From a virus: a stretch of DNA of 47,977 nt. The position numbers and the translations under genes were made by a program. Where the stretch lies: positions 1 to 47,977 of the IMG/VR virus record IMGVR_UViG_3300048927_000754; one strand, 5' to 3'. This document shows, in pieces, positions 9,101 through 17,374 of the stretch. Positions within the stretch are counted from its first letter, which is position 1. Every line of letters begins with the position of its first letter. Below the pieces are notes generated by a model, which worked only from the letters and a program-made list of their open reading frames with translations, ran no database searches and was not told where the DNA came from.

Positions 9101-9728
9101 AGCGGTTGGGCTCCTGCCCATAGAAGTCATAGAGCAGTGCAGTCACCAGTTCGATGATCACAACGTCGCGATCGAACTGACCGGACTCGTCGAAGAATGA
9201 CTGCGTGGTGCGCGACAGCACGCTCTTGACCCGGATGTATTGCTCGACCTGTGGGTATCCCGCGCCCGTCGTCGAAAGGCAGAGATTGTCGTTCACATCC
9301 GGCGTCGGCGCGTCCGGCATGCAATAGAAGCTGGCGGCCTGCTGCCCAGTGAAATGGTTGCCCAACAGGACGAACCGGCTCTCCACACCCTTGGTGACGT
9401 AGCGCTCCACCACATCGCGCGCGTCGCTGCGCACGTCGCTATAGCTGCCCGTGGCGAACATGGCCATGCTCACTTGGCTGTCGGTCGGCGGGTTGACGAT
9501 GACGCCGATAGCGTCCTTCAACACGTCAACCGTAGGCGTGTCCACGTGGACGAACATCTTGCGCAGGGTGGTCCTGCCGGTGGTGCGTTCTTCATCGCCG
9601 ATGTCAGGGAACAGGTTGTTCATCTGACCGTCGACAATCTGCGTGGCCACCATGCGGCCGCCGCCGTCGTCGTTGTCGGTGAGGCGCTGCGACTGGCGCA
9701 GTTTGATATCTGTTGCGGAAATGGTCAT
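6132..9728 (-). CDS. Large repeat-containing tail protein
   Basis: 1198 aa. Residues about 310-865 hold six divergent copies of a 45-60 residue beta module. Each copy begins with a G-S/T-V/L-x-V strand, passes through a D-D/N-G-x-G turn, and ends with G-S/T-I/V-D/N-Y-x-T/S-G-x-V, for example GSVDYQTGAVSV, GSINYATGSVIV, GSVVYSSGQVTL and GSIDYAGGLATI. A related module may lie near 945-990. N- and C-terminal regions differ from the repeats. Size, repeats and position after the tape measure suggest an elongated tail-tip or central-fibre protein, possibly involved in adsorption. No catalytic motif or signal peptide is visible. Confidence 0.7.
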   Translation of the reverse strand: MTISATDIKLRQSQRLTDNDDGGGRMVATQIVDGQMNNLFPDIGDEERTTGRTTLRKMFVHVDTPTVDVLKDAIGVIVNPPTDSQVSMAMFATGSYSDVRSDARDVVERYVTKGVESRFVLLGNHFTGQQAASFYCMPDAPTPDVNDNLCLSTTGAGYPQVEQYIRVKSVLSRTTQSFFDESGQFDRDVVIIELVTALLYDFYGQEPNRYTSSKPPTRVYSTNTVESANYYSVKRTTAAAEVGDLSVQLGTPYVQIVPATTAETPVVDQLAGLGSISYVRAGAVGSLSTSYSESFSPGEPVTRYLGNPLVRGSVSVTTDGVTLTDDGDGNLSSPAVSPWAGSVDYQTGAVSVTHTTGTSSAISISATPAGPIATQGFTRKVDITLANQGYNFVLQLQPLPAPGTIVVDYRALGRWIRLTDNGTGQLTGNPGQGGGSINYATGSVIVTLGALPDLNSSLLSSWGTGVIADRRDGDTNIQVPALDFLLAHEGVVPGSLTIKFRVNNADVVATDNGAGVLMLGGAARGSVVYSSGQVTLRPPTLPDAGSGLLCEYAWGAQTSASVTPLPDSSGIVSFTVANVPVSAGSLRLEWLDTITPMDPDLGSVSVAARMIAQDDGQGNIKLVSVGSRAQTDTIGTISYASGSVSVKVGNIAVQNFPMPTYSDYGGVYRYQGTTRMAATATYSGGTQISVQSQLAGSASTAASDTLALPAVSLDLTPTVMDAIVPGSVRFDFRGRTYVDRSGALYFGVDPVTGAGTFAGSIDYAGGLATITQWAAGGSNAVTVTSLLTQIFDPGTDAVFFRTTGAPLRSGSFTVRATTLGGVQVVGTTDVNGAITGDFMAGSVDWETGVVDLRFGRYVLAADNESEPWYDPDKVVGNQVWMPMLMLPSSIYFGAVVYRSIPLSSVVIGLDSIRLPSDGRVPAYKSGQTVLIHHTQAHSVPAPAPGQVVNFGRGRVAQLEVRDSAGTPVLSAWYTYDLDVGKLTFSDPLNLTGYTLPIVISERIEDRRLVAAVQITGEIQLNSGLTHDFPIGETLVSTALRLGEANGSLDLQARVQNLFDQDTWINVWTDVVNGAAAPATYNDTDYPISVKNADAITERWVIRFTNATQFEVSGETVGTILTGATTEDCAPINARTGLPYFVIDRDGWGTGWATNNAVRFNTIGALAPVWMARTTLPGTPETAVDSFRFQVIGNVAEST

Positions 9729-9729
9729 G

Positions 9730-10149
9730 TCAGGCCGTCTGTAGGCGAAGGGTCACGGAGTAGTAGTCGGTGTCGAGCTGGGGCCAGATGCGCTTGATTT
9801 GGCGGGCGTCCAGGCCGGCGCCATCGGTGCGGCGCCAGATCACGTCGAATGAGCGCGTCCCGCTGTTGTGGGCGGGCATCGTCAGCGTCATGGGCGCGCT
9901 GCCGGCGACGGCCTCCATGGATTGGAGCAACCGCAGGACTTCAAGGGTCACAACGCCGTACCACGCGTCGCCGTCCTGCCCGGACTCCAGCGTGATGGGA
10001 CGTCCGGCCTGCAGCGCGCCCTCTTGGACGATGCGGGCGCCCGTCAGGCTGGTCCGGACGTTCTGTCCAACTTTCCACGCGGTGAACTCGTCGCTCCAGT
10101 CCAAGTCGCCAGGAAGCTCAACACCGGCAAGGATGATCACTTCGCTCAT
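9730..10149 (-). CDS. Tail protein downstream of tape measure
   Basis: 139 aa. It starts 4 bases inside the end of the tape-measure gene (ATGA-type overlap) and ends 2 bases before the 1198-aa gene. The sequence is beta-rich with WYGVVTLEVLRLL and a YYSVTLRLQTA end. In lambda the equivalent place holds gpM/gpL tail-tip proteins. I cannot show homology to either, so the assignment is positional. Confidence 0.65.
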   Translation of the reverse strand: MSEVIILAGVELPGDLDWSDEFTAWKVGQNVRTSLTGARIVQEGALQAGRPITLESGQDGDAWYGVVTLEVLRLLQSMEAVAGSAPMTLTMPAHNSGTRSFDVIWRRTDGAGLDARQIKRIWPQLDTDYYSVTLRLQTA

Positions 10150-13100
10150 CGTTGCACTCGCACGTTGCTGACAGCACGGCTCCTCGCCACCAGCTGAAGT
10201 ACACGACTGGCGATGGGCCCGGACAAACGCTCGACCATTTCCAGATCCGCCGAGGACAGCCCACTGGCCGCGGACCGACCTGAGGCCTGGAACTCAATCA
10301 CCAGTCGATCTTCTGCCCCGCTTTTCTTCGAGGAAGAAACGGTGGGTGACGAAGGCTTGCTGCTGGCTGCATCCTGGACCGCCTTAGTGGACTCGATGCG
10401 CTGCTTGTCTTCCTGAAGCCGTTGCTCGGCCGCGGCCTTTTCCTTCTGCCTGCGCGCATCTTGTGCAGCATCGAGCCGCTTCTCAGCTTGAAGCAGCTCG
10501 TCGATCTCGTTGTCGCCCACCAAGGCGAACTTGCTCCTCAGCTCCTTCCTGCGGTCGGCATCTTCGTCGAACGCTGCAGTCTGATCCCTGATTTTCTGCA
10601 TCTCTGCGCCCAATGCCTTCCTCTGATCGGTAAGCGCATTGAGAACGTTTGCGAATCGCTGCAGGATCGATCCACCACCCTTGTAGTCACCAATGGCATT
10701 AAACATGTCCATCCAGGCTTCGGAGACTTGGCCAATGCCAAACGACAAGCCCTTCGCGGCTTCCGCGGTGTCGATCATGCTTTTGCTGGTGTCGATATAG
10801 GCACTCGACGCACCGTCAGCGGCCGCACCAGCCGATTCCGCAGACCTTGCAACGCTGTCGAGCGCGGCACTGCTTTCTGCTGAAGCTCGCTTGATCTGCT
10901 CGCTGGCGCCACGGCTCCGGCGGCCCATGTCGTCGAATCCGTCGTTGACGCGGTAGATCGCGTCCAGAACCAGCAGCTCATTGTCCACGCGCGACTTGGC
11001 CGTACTGTCGCTGTCTGCTACGGCGGCCCTTGCCGTTCGGCCGTAGGCGTCTAGCGCGCGGCGCACGTCCTCAATGCTGGCTTTGCCGGACGCGGCTCCC
11101 TGCCGGATCGCATCGAATGCAGCTTTGGCTGCGTCACGCGCGGCGTTGAGGGAGGACTGCGATTGGATGCCAAGCGCGCTGAACGAATCGGTGAGCGGAT
11201 CCATCGCGGCCGTGATACCGGCGATCCGCGCTTCAAGTGCAGCCGCCGAGCGCTCGGCCTGGTCGAAACCGATCTTCCCTTGCTCGCCCGCCGTCTTGAG
11301 TACCGCGCCCAAGTTCTGGGCATCCTCCGACGTGGACACCCTTGCCAGGGCCGCATTGAACGCGGCCTCGACTTGCTGACCGGTCGAATTGGCGTTCTCG
11401 ACGATCGCTCCGAATGAGGCCACTGCGTCGCGGCCTGCGACGGTGAACCTGGTGCCCATCCGGTCCGCAGCCACGCCCAGCTTGTCCAGCGCTGCGTACA
11501 GCGTGGTATCTAGTACTGCAGCTGCCTCGGCTGGACCCTTGTTAAATGCTTCGAATGCAGCGGTCGCTGCGCCTTGAAACCTCTGCAGTTCCTCGCCACT
11601 GAGCTGCTGGAGTGCAGCCAGAAGACCATCACGTACGTTTCGGTCCGCACCGGCAGATTCCTCGCTGACCTTGGAGAGGCCAAGTGCAACATCTCCCAGC
11701 TTCACGCTCTCTGCGAAATTAAGGCCTTCGAACAGCTTCTTGATCGACTCAGTCGCGTTCTTGCTGTCGCCTTCGATCCCCTTGAGGTCGTCCACGACTT
11801 TCTGAGCCGCTGGCGAAATCTTCCCACTCAGGGCATCAGCAGCAAGTTTCGCCCCGGCAGCAACTGATGTATATCCGTCGTGAACCAGCTTGAGTTTGGC
11901 AGGGAGCTGACCGAGCTGGTTGAGCTGATCCTGCGTGGCCAGGCCTAGCTCCTTCTGGCGAAGGAGATATCCGTATTGCGCGACTAGGTACTGCTGAAGC
12001 CCTTTGAGCCGCTGCTGGTAGGCCGCGGTCTCTTCCGCGCCCAACTTGGAGACCTGCTCAGCGGTGAGAACGAGCTCGTCACGATATTTTGCGTATTCAG
12101 AAGCCTGCGTCGCCTTTGCCAAGGCCTCTGCGCGCATCTGCTCGCGCATGGCCGCCTGGACCCTTGTGAGCTCCCGCGCAGCCTCGCTCACCGATCCCAA
12201 GGCTTCGCCGAGCTTCGAAGCACCCGCAATTGCCAAGTCGAGTCCGATCAGTGCAATGCCGATTCGGATATTGGTGGGAATGGACTTCAGCGCGCGCCCT
12301 GCCCGCGTTGCCCGACTGGCTGTCGTGTCCAGGGCGCCAGAGGCGCTCAGTGCGTCGCGCGCGAGGCTCGTCCACTGGAGGCGTACAGCATTCAGCTCCA
12401 CCGCCCACTTCGCCAATTTCAGCGCCGCGTAACCGCGAGCAATTGCCGTCAGCGCAGTGGTGTGCTGTGCGAGGAACGCTGCAGAGCCTTTGACAGCGTT
12501 GGCAATGCCGGTGATGGCATCGGAAACCTGCTTGGCGTAGCGCGCCAGGTCACCATTGGCGGTCATCCGGTCGATCGCCGCGCCCACCTCGCGCAGCTGC
12601 TGCTTGAAATATTCGAGCGCCCCGCTGTCCGCGATTTGTCGTCCAAAGCCCTGGACGCGGTCCAGAAAGGACGTCCACAGGCGCGATAGGGTGTTGATGC
12701 CGTCGGCTGCCGCCCCACTGGAGGACTTGGCCATTTCTTCCAGCAGCTCGCGGATCACATCCCTGCCCAGCTGGCCTGCCGAAGACAGTCGGTTGAGCTC
12801 GGTGACGTTCTTGCCGGTGGCCTTCGACAGCAGATCCCACACCGGGACCCCACGCTCGACCAGCTGCATGATCTCCTCGCCCTGCAGCTTCTGCTTGGAC
12901 CATGCCTGGCCAACCGCAAGGATGATCCCGTCCAGGCTCTCCATAGAGCCGCCCAACAGGGCGTTCTGGTCGATCAGTCCCTTTAACGTGCCATCCAGCG
13001 GCTCCAGACCGAAGGTCTTCAGCTTGAGTGCTGACTGCAGCATCTGATCGAACTGCGCGCCGGAATCGCGCGCCAGCTGCCGGATCTGGTCGAAAGCCTG

Positions 13101-13949
13101 CTGGCCGTTGCCGGCTCCATACAAGCGGTCGAGCCGCTTACGCGCACGCTCGGCGGCATCACCGAGGCCAAGGATGTTCTTGGTTCCCTCGATTGCCCCC
13201 TGAATCGACAGGATGCCGGTCAGACCAGCCAGCACGCCGCGCAGTCGGCCGAGCGTGCTCTCGACGATGCGGCCGCCGTCAGCGAGCTTGCGTGTCTGGG
13301 TATCTGCGGCAGCAGCGCGCGCTCGGTAGGCCTCAAGCGAGTCTGCTGCAGCCCGATTGGTCTGCGCCATCTTGCGGAACTGCTCGTCGCCATCCGCCAC
13401 GCGCTGCTTGAGCTGCGCCAAGGCGGCCGCTTCGTCCTGCACGGCCTTGGCCTGACGCTCGACCGCAGCAGAAGCAGTGCCGATCTGCCTACGTAGGTTG
13501 TCCTGCAGCGAGGCGAGGTCGCGCGTGTCGACGCCCGCCTCGCGCAGGCCCGCCTCCATCTTGAGGAGCGTCGCCCACTCGCTGGCGAGCGCCTTCTCCA
13601 ATTTTTCGACATCGGCTTTGGCAGCCGCCTGGGCACGCTGCAGCTCGCGGGACGGCTTCTCGGTCGATCCCAGCGCCAGGGTCAGCTGGTAGGCCTGCTT
13701 CTGGGCCTCCTCGAGCTTGGCCTCGGTCTGCCCGATGGACTCGCTCAGCGCATCGAATTGCGCAGCAGCGCCTGCCTGCCGGTTGAGTTCGGCCAGTCCA
13801 TCGATCAACTTGCCAGTCTGGGCGACGGTCTCATCTGAGACATCCCCCACGTCAGCGAGCGCAACACGCAGCTTGTCCAGGGCTTCCTGGCCCTGGGTCT
13901 CCAGGACAAGGCGCAGGACCTCTTCAAATACATTGCCGTTGCTGGCCAT
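10146..13949 (-). CDS. Tail tape measure protein
   Basis: 1267 aa, the longest gene. Residues 1-230 are rich in Ala/Glu/Gln/Lys heptad-like helices. A block around 235-430 (including FGLEPLDGTLKGLIDQNALLG and the later ELNRLSSAGQLGRDVIRELLEE) resembles the conserved tape-measure domain. A hydrophobic stretch near 560-580 (IRIGIALIGLDLAIAGASKLG) follows, then long Ala-rich helices and a charged coiled-coil C-terminus. Tape measures set tail length at about 1.5 angstroms per residue, which predicts a tail near 190 nm. It overlaps the gpZ-like gene by one base. The usual G/GT chaperone pair is absent upstream. Confidence 0.93.
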   Translation of the reverse strand: MASNGNVFEEVLRLVLETQGQEALDKLRVALADVGDVSDETVAQTGKLIDGLAELNRQAGAAAQFDALSESIGQTEAKLEEAQKQAYQLTLALGSTEKPSRELQRAQAAAKADVEKLEKALASEWATLLKMEAGLREAGVDTRDLASLQDNLRRQIGTASAAVERQAKAVQDEAAALAQLKQRVADGDEQFRKMAQTNRAAADSLEAYRARAAAADTQTRKLADGGRIVESTLGRLRGVLAGLTGILSIQGAIEGTKNILGLGDAAERARKRLDRLYGAGNGQQAFDQIRQLARDSGAQFDQMLQSALKLKTFGLEPLDGTLKGLIDQNALLGGSMESLDGIILAVGQAWSKQKLQGEEIMQLVERGVPVWDLLSKATGKNVTELNRLSSAGQLGRDVIRELLEEMAKSSSGAAADGINTLSRLWTSFLDRVQGFGRQIADSGALEYFKQQLREVGAAIDRMTANGDLARYAKQVSDAITGIANAVKGSAAFLAQHTTALTAIARGYAALKLAKWAVELNAVRLQWTSLARDALSASGALDTTASRATRAGRALKSIPTNIRIGIALIGLDLAIAGASKLGEALGSVSEAARELTRVQAAMREQMRAEALAKATQASEYAKYRDELVLTAEQVSKLGAEETAAYQQRLKGLQQYLVAQYGYLLRQKELGLATQDQLNQLGQLPAKLKLVHDGYTSVAAGAKLAADALSGKISPAAQKVVDDLKGIEGDSKNATESIKKLFEGLNFAESVKLGDVALGLSKVSEESAGADRNVRDGLLAALQQLSGEELQRFQGAATAAFEAFNKGPAEAAAVLDTTLYAALDKLGVAADRMGTRFTVAGRDAVASFGAIVENANSTGQQVEAAFNAALARVSTSEDAQNLGAVLKTAGEQGKIGFDQAERSAAALEARIAGITAAMDPLTDSFSALGIQSQSSLNAARDAAKAAFDAIRQGAASGKASIEDVRRALDAYGRTARAAVADSDSTAKSRVDNELLVLDAIYRVNDGFDDMGRRSRGASEQIKRASAESSAALDSVARSAESAGAAADGASSAYIDTSKSMIDTAEAAKGLSFGIGQVSEAWMDMFNAIGDYKGGGSILQRFANVLNALTDQRKALGAEMQKIRDQTAAFDEDADRRKELRSKFALVGDNEIDELLQAEKRLDAAQDARRQKEKAAAEQRLQEDKQRIESTKAVQDAASSKPSSPTVSSSKKSGAEDRLVIEFQASGRSAASGLSSADLEMVERLSGPIASRVLQLVARSRAVSNVRVQR

Positions 13950-14563
13950 CAGAGCTTTCCTTTCCTGGCCAGCTGCAGCTGGCGCACGCGCTCGGTGGCG
14001 GCGAACTCGGCCATCTCGGCGCCAATGCGGCGCGCGTTCTGGCCATCGATGCCGCGGGTCATTTCAAGGGGGCTTGGTCCACGCAAGCGCTGGAGGTGTG
14101 AGCGCGGGTGGCGTCCGGAGGGAGAATTGCTGTCGTTGGAGAATTGCCGCGCCACGATCTCGCGCTGGCCGCCCACCGTTGCGATGAACGACGACTTGTA
14201 GAGCTTGGTTCCACCACGCAGGATCGTGGCGCGAGCGCCCTCGCTTTTGCGGCCACTCCAACGGCCTGCGAACTCGATCAGCGGCACGCGCTTGGTCGCA
14301 GCGTGCAGCTCCAGGTACTGGCCATTGGCATCACTGCCGTTGCGCAATCTGAATTTGCCGGACAGCTCGCGCGCCGGCACGTTGTAGACCTCTCGGATGG
14401 CCATTTTGACCGTGGGCTCTGTGCGACGGCGCACCGTGACCAGCGCGCGCTTATCGGCTGCGTCGATCGCCTTATCGCTTAGCCCGTTCAGGCGAGCGGC
14501 GATGCGGGCCAGCGCGACGCTGTTGGCGCGCCCACGCAGAGAGCTGCCACCAAAATCGGCCAT
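13949..14563 (-). CDS. Minor tail protein Z-like
   Basis: 204 aa. Basic, with an N-terminal helical part (RIAARLNGLSDKAIDAADKRALVTVRRRTEP) followed by a segment on amidation-like core strands (VPLIEFAGRWSGRKSEG). This is the layout of lambda gpZ-type tail completion proteins. It lies between the tail tube and the tape measure, where many phages instead carry the G/GT chaperones, and it overlaps the tape measure start by one base. A strong hairpin lies in the 80-base gap upstream. Confidence 0.65.
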   Translation of the reverse strand: MADFGGSSLRGRANSVALARIAARLNGLSDKAIDAADKRALVTVRRRTEPTVKMAIREVYNVPARELSGKFRLRNGSDANGQYLELHAATKRVPLIEFAGRWSGRKSEGARATILRGGTKLYKSSFIATVGGQREIVARQFSNDSNSPSGRHPRSHLQRLRGPSPLEMTRGIDGQNARRIGAEMAEFAATERVRQLQLARKGKL

Positions 14564-14590
14564 GAATCATCCAAGGGGTGAAGAAGATGT

Positions 14591-14616
14591 GCCGGCGGCA
14601 AGAAGTAGCCGCCGGC
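14591..14616 (-). promoter_or_regulatory. Intergenic hairpin after tail-tube gene
   Basis: GCCGGCGGC (14591-14599) and GCCGCCGGC (14608-14616) form a perfect 9-bp GC stem with an 8-base loop, in the 80-base gap between the tail-tube and gpZ-like genes. No T-tract follows on the transcribed strand. It may act in mRNA stabilisation or attenuation rather than as an efficient terminator. Confidence 0.55.
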
Positions 14617-14643
14617 GAGGACTGGCATTGCGCCAGTCGGGGG

Positions 14644-15438
14644 TTACGCGGCCTGGCTGTACGAGTCGAACGTGTACGCCGCCGGGGCGCCGTCCGGCAC
14701 GACCAGTTCGCCGGTCAAAACCGGGCTGATCGGCTCGGCCGAGAGCCAGTCCACGTCGCCATCCACCGACAACTTCACCTCGTACACCGTCAGCTCGCCA
14801 CGCTCGCCGCTGATGCGGTCCTGCATGTCGCCGGTGATGTAAAAGGTTTCCGACGGCGTTGCACCGCCCAGGAAGCGGGTGCTGGTGACGGCCGGGTAGC
14901 TGTAGCTGACATCGATCTCGTCGCCAGGCTCCAGGTCGCCGCCAGCGATCAGCTGGATCTGACCCCGGCGCAGAAGGTCGGCGTTGTTCACGTAGTCAGT
15001 GCCGGCCACCAGGGTAGCGGCGCCCTTCTTCACGACCAGGCTGCTGATGAAGCGGTGCGGCAGCTGCACAGGCGCGCCGCTGACCGGGACGGTGTACTCG
15101 ACGTCTGCAGCGGTGCCGGCGGTGACCGAGGTGTCGGCAAGGTTGGCGAACAGGATGCGCGCAAAGATGGCAGTGGGAATCTCCAGCAGCGTCAGGGACA
15201 GGCTGGTGACTCCCGGGAGCACGTCCGAGTAGATCGGCTGGTTGTATCGCGCGCCAAGCCGCTTGGACACAACACGAGTTTCGTCGCCAGCCTCATAGCT
15301 GAAGGTGGCGGCGTCGGTTTCGACCGGCTGGTTGCCGTTGGGATCGGCTTCATCGGGGATGACGGGAACGAGCTGGCCGTTCTCCTTCCGCCACATGCGG
15401 AAGTCGCCGGCGAACTGGCGGACCTTGGGGGCTGCCAT
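14644..15438 (-). CDS. Major tail tube protein
   Basis: 264 aa. Beta-rich throughout, with an early FSYEAGDETRVVSKR segment and a central SLTLLEIPTAIFARILF helix-strand block that are typical of siphophage tail-tube proteins. A likely inserted beta domain follows (GTDYVNNADLLRRGQIQLI... EIDVSYSY). It is placed directly after the tail terminator, as in lambda where gpV follows gpU. The start ATG (15438) has AGGAGA-type sequence 7-10 bases upstream. High expression is expected, which fits the isolated intergenic hairpin after it. Confidence 0.85.
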   Translation of the reverse strand: MAAPKVRQFAGDFRMWRKENGQLVPVIPDEADPNGNQPVETDAATFSYEAGDETRVVSKRLGARYNQPIYSDVLPGVTSLSLTLLEIPTAIFARILFANLADTSVTAGTAADVEYTVPVSGAPVQLPHRFISSLVVKKGAATLVAGTDYVNNADLLRRGQIQLIAGGDLEPGDEIDVSYSYPAVTSTRFLGGATPSETFYITGDMQDRISGERGELTVYEVKLSVDGDVDWLSAEPISPVLTGELVVPDGAPAAYTFDSYSQAA

Positions 15439-15453
15439 GGTGTGTATCTCCTG

Positions 15454-15933
15454 TTAGGAATTGGCGGGAGGCGTGATGTCGACCAGGCCGGCCCGCACCG
15501 TGACCTGAGCGATGACATAAGAGACGCCCTGGGTCTGGTCAGCAGAGCTGCCCAGCGAGGCGGAAACGATGGAAAGGCCGGTGACGAAACGCGGAAGGAT
15601 CTTGTCCTTCACCAGCAGGACCTTCATGAGGTCAGCCCGGGCGCGGTGCGCCTGGAGTTTCGGGTTGGGCGTTCCCTGCCCGCGCGGGATGCTGTATTCG
15701 ACCGTGACGTCAATCTCCGACCGGACGTGCACACCGCTGCTGCTGGTGGCGTTGGCATCACCGGCCTCGATGATGGTGGCCGGCAACTCGGGATCTTCAG
15801 GTACTTCGCTGTCGTCCAGGATGATCAGGCCAGCTCCGAGGCTGGTCCGGAAGCCGTCGCCCTGGATGAGCTGCACGCGCTCCTTGATGAACAACATCAG
15901 CTGCCAACTCGCTGGCTCAAAGTCCTCAGCCAC
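15454..15933 (-). CDS. Tail terminator protein (gpU-like)
   Basis: 159 aa. The N-terminal helix (ASWQLMLFIKERVQLI) is followed by strands with VHVRSEIDVTVEYSIPRGQG and a helical segment AHRARADLMKVLL, the alpha/beta pattern of tail terminators that cap the tube. It overlaps the connector gene by 8 bases and precedes the tail tube, matching lambda order (FII, Z, U, V) apart from the displaced Z-like gene. The family call is by arrangement and general pattern, not by a diagnostic motif. Confidence 0.7.
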   Translation of the reverse strand: MAEDFEPASWQLMLFIKERVQLIQGDGFRTSLGAGLIILDDSEVPEDPELPATIIEAGDANATSSSGVHVRSEIDVTVEYSIPRGQGTPNPKLQAHRARADLMKVLLVKDKILPRFVTGLSIVSASLGSSADQTQGVSYVIAQVTVRAGLVDITPPANS

Positions 15934-16258
15934 GGATCACCGCCCAGCGGCTGAGCGAGCCGTCGTCTCGGATCCGCTTCTGGCAGACGTAGGTGTCGCC
16001 GTCCACCTCGAATACCAGGTCCTTCCGCGGCACGAAGTCCTGCAGGAAGAAGCTGATCTCGACGTTTCCGACGATGCGCTGCTGGGTCTCGCCGACTGTC
16101 TGCACGTCGCGATCGACGTACGCGCGGCATGGCGTTCGCTCGACCGGTGGGGTTGCACCAGGATTGGCGCTGAAGAAGCCGACTTCGGCCAGGCCAGCGC
16201 GCTGCAGGCCGACGAACACCTGCGCGTCGATCTGCCGCATGAATTCTCGTTGGGACAT
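15926..16258 (-). CDS. Head-tail connector (gpFII-like)
   Basis: 110 aa. N-terminal MSQREFMRQIDAQVF helix, then beta strands (CRAYVDRDVQTVG, VEISFFLQDFVPRKDLVFEVDGDTYVCQKRI). The size and position immediately after the capsid gene match lambda gpFII and related joining proteins that complete the head before tail attachment. It is preceded by the hairpin at 16271-16296 and overlaps the tail terminator gene by 8 bases. Confidence 0.72.
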   Translation of the reverse strand: MSQREFMRQIDAQVFVGLQRAGLAEVGFFSANPGATPPVERTPCRAYVDRDVQTVGETQQRIVGNVEISFFLQDFVPRKDLVFEVDGDTYVCQKRIRDDGSLSRWAVIRG

Positions 16259-16270
16259 TTCTGACCTCTG

Positions 16271-16296
16271 GCCCGGCCGGCCTGAGCCGGCCGGGC
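16271..16296 (-). promoter_or_regulatory. Strong hairpin downstream of capsid gene
   Basis: GCCCGGCCGGC (16271-16281) and GCCGGCCGGGC (16286-16296) are perfect 11-bp inverted repeats around a CTGA loop, in the 44-base gap between capsid and connector genes. There is no T-run on the transcribed strand, so it may protect or process the capsid mRNA or cause partial polarity. Confidence 0.65.
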
Positions 16297-16302
16297 ACTG
16301 GC

Positions 16303-17301
16303 TTACTTCTTCAGCTTGATGGCCGTGCGCGGCCGCAGGTTCAAGTTGATCGGGTTCGACTGCGACTCGATCTCGACGCCCTTGTTAAAGTCCAAGGGAC
16401 GCGACTTCGAGTAGTACGGCAGACCCTCGCCGGTGACAGTCTCCATGTAGTCCGCCGGCGCGAAGCGGGTGATGTACTGATCCGGCACACCGACGGGGAA
16501 CGCGATCGCCTCATCCGGCGCGATGTATGGCTTGTCTTCGCCGAAGCCGCCCGGCAGCTCCTCGAACATCACGCCCGCCATACGGAAGTCGGTACGGTTA
16601 TCATCGCGCAGCGCCGCACCATCCTGCCAGCGGTCGTAGGCCTTCTCGACCGAGGAATGCCCGGTGAAACCGTCGAAGAAGTCGGGGCCGGTGAACACGT
16701 GGATGCCGGTGTACGGCACGCCGCCCAGCTGTGCCTCGATCACACGCTTGATGGCCAAGACCTTGGCTCGCATCTTGTTGGTCGCGACGTTCAGGCCCAT
16801 CGACATCTCGATCTGCTCAACGCCGAACTTCTTGAACAGGTCGAGGATCACCGAACCGTCGGCATCGATGATCTGGCCCTTCAGGGCGCCGATCCGGTGA
16901 TACTCGATCGTGTAGTCGTTGTCGCGCCGGTGCGTTTCGAGATAGTTGCTCACGACGCGCTCAGGGGTGCCCTGGGTCGGATCGAGGTCCGGCGCGAACG
17001 CCTTCTTCAGCGTATCGGCCAAGATTGTGGAGCGCTGCGGCAGGTGCCCGGCCTTGAAGACCTCGAAATCACCGGGCTTCAGCGTCTTCGGCTGTGCCGG
17101 CGCGCCGCGCGGCACGTTCGGGACCAGGGTCAGCTTCAGATCTTTGATTCCGACGGTCAGGACGTCGGTGCCCAGCAGTCCCTGCTCCTGGAAGAGTCCC
17201 ATCTGAGCCAAGCGCGTCGGCGTGCGCGGGAGGTTGTTGATCATTGCGGTCAATTGCGGTGCGCTCAGCACGCCGTTGTTGACCAGTTCCTGCAGATCCA
17301 T
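16303..17301 (-). CDS. Major capsid protein (gpE-like)
   Basis: 332 aa from ATG 17301, which is preceded by an AGAGAGGACAG ribosome binding site. The open frame extends further upstream but crosses a terminator hairpin, so this start is preferred. Lambda gpE is 341 aa. Family features include the early LGTDVLTVGIKDLKLTLVP segment, DYTIEYHRIGALKGQIIDADG, the fold segment with GIHVFTGPDFFDGFTGH, and a C-terminal AFPVGVPDQYITRFAPADYMETV strand. This protein forms the icosahedral shell. It follows the decoration gene as in lambda (D then E). Confidence 0.93.
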   Translation of the reverse strand: MDLQELVNNGVLSAPQLTAMINNLPRTPTRLAQMGLFQEQGLLGTDVLTVGIKDLKLTLVPNVPRGAPAQPKTLKPGDFEVFKAGHLPQRSTILADTLKKAFAPDLDPTQGTPERVVSNYLETHRRDNDYTIEYHRIGALKGQIIDADGSVILDLFKKFGVEQIEMSMGLNVATNKMRAKVLAIKRVIEAQLGGVPYTGIHVFTGPDFFDGFTGHSSVEKAYDRWQDGAALRDDNRTDFRMAGVMFEELPGGFGEDKPYIAPDEAIAFPVGVPDQYITRFAPADYMETVTGEGLPYYSKSRPLDFNKGVEIESQSNPINLNLRPRTAIKLKK

Positions 17302-17323
17302 CGTTCTGTCCTCTCTGGAAATG

Positions 17324-17343
17324 AAAACCCCGCCGAAGCGGGG
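17324..17343 (-). terminator. Rho-independent-type terminator between decoration and capsid genes
   Basis: On the transcribed strand CCCCGC-TTCG-GCGGGG is followed directly by TTTT and then CATTTCC, that is a 6-bp GC stem with a UUCG tetraloop and a short U-tract. It lies in the middle of the head operon, so it must be leaky or suppressed by antitermination. It could lower capsid relative to decoration protein, or mark an RNA processing point. Confidence 0.7.
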
Positions 17344-17374
17344 CTGGATGCGGGAGCCAGTTACCTGGCGTGGG

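Noticed and set aside
13000-14000. Programmed frameshift near the tape measure
   Set aside because: The tail-tube and gpZ-like genes are separated by 80 bases and no overlapping chaperone frame or slippery run was seen.
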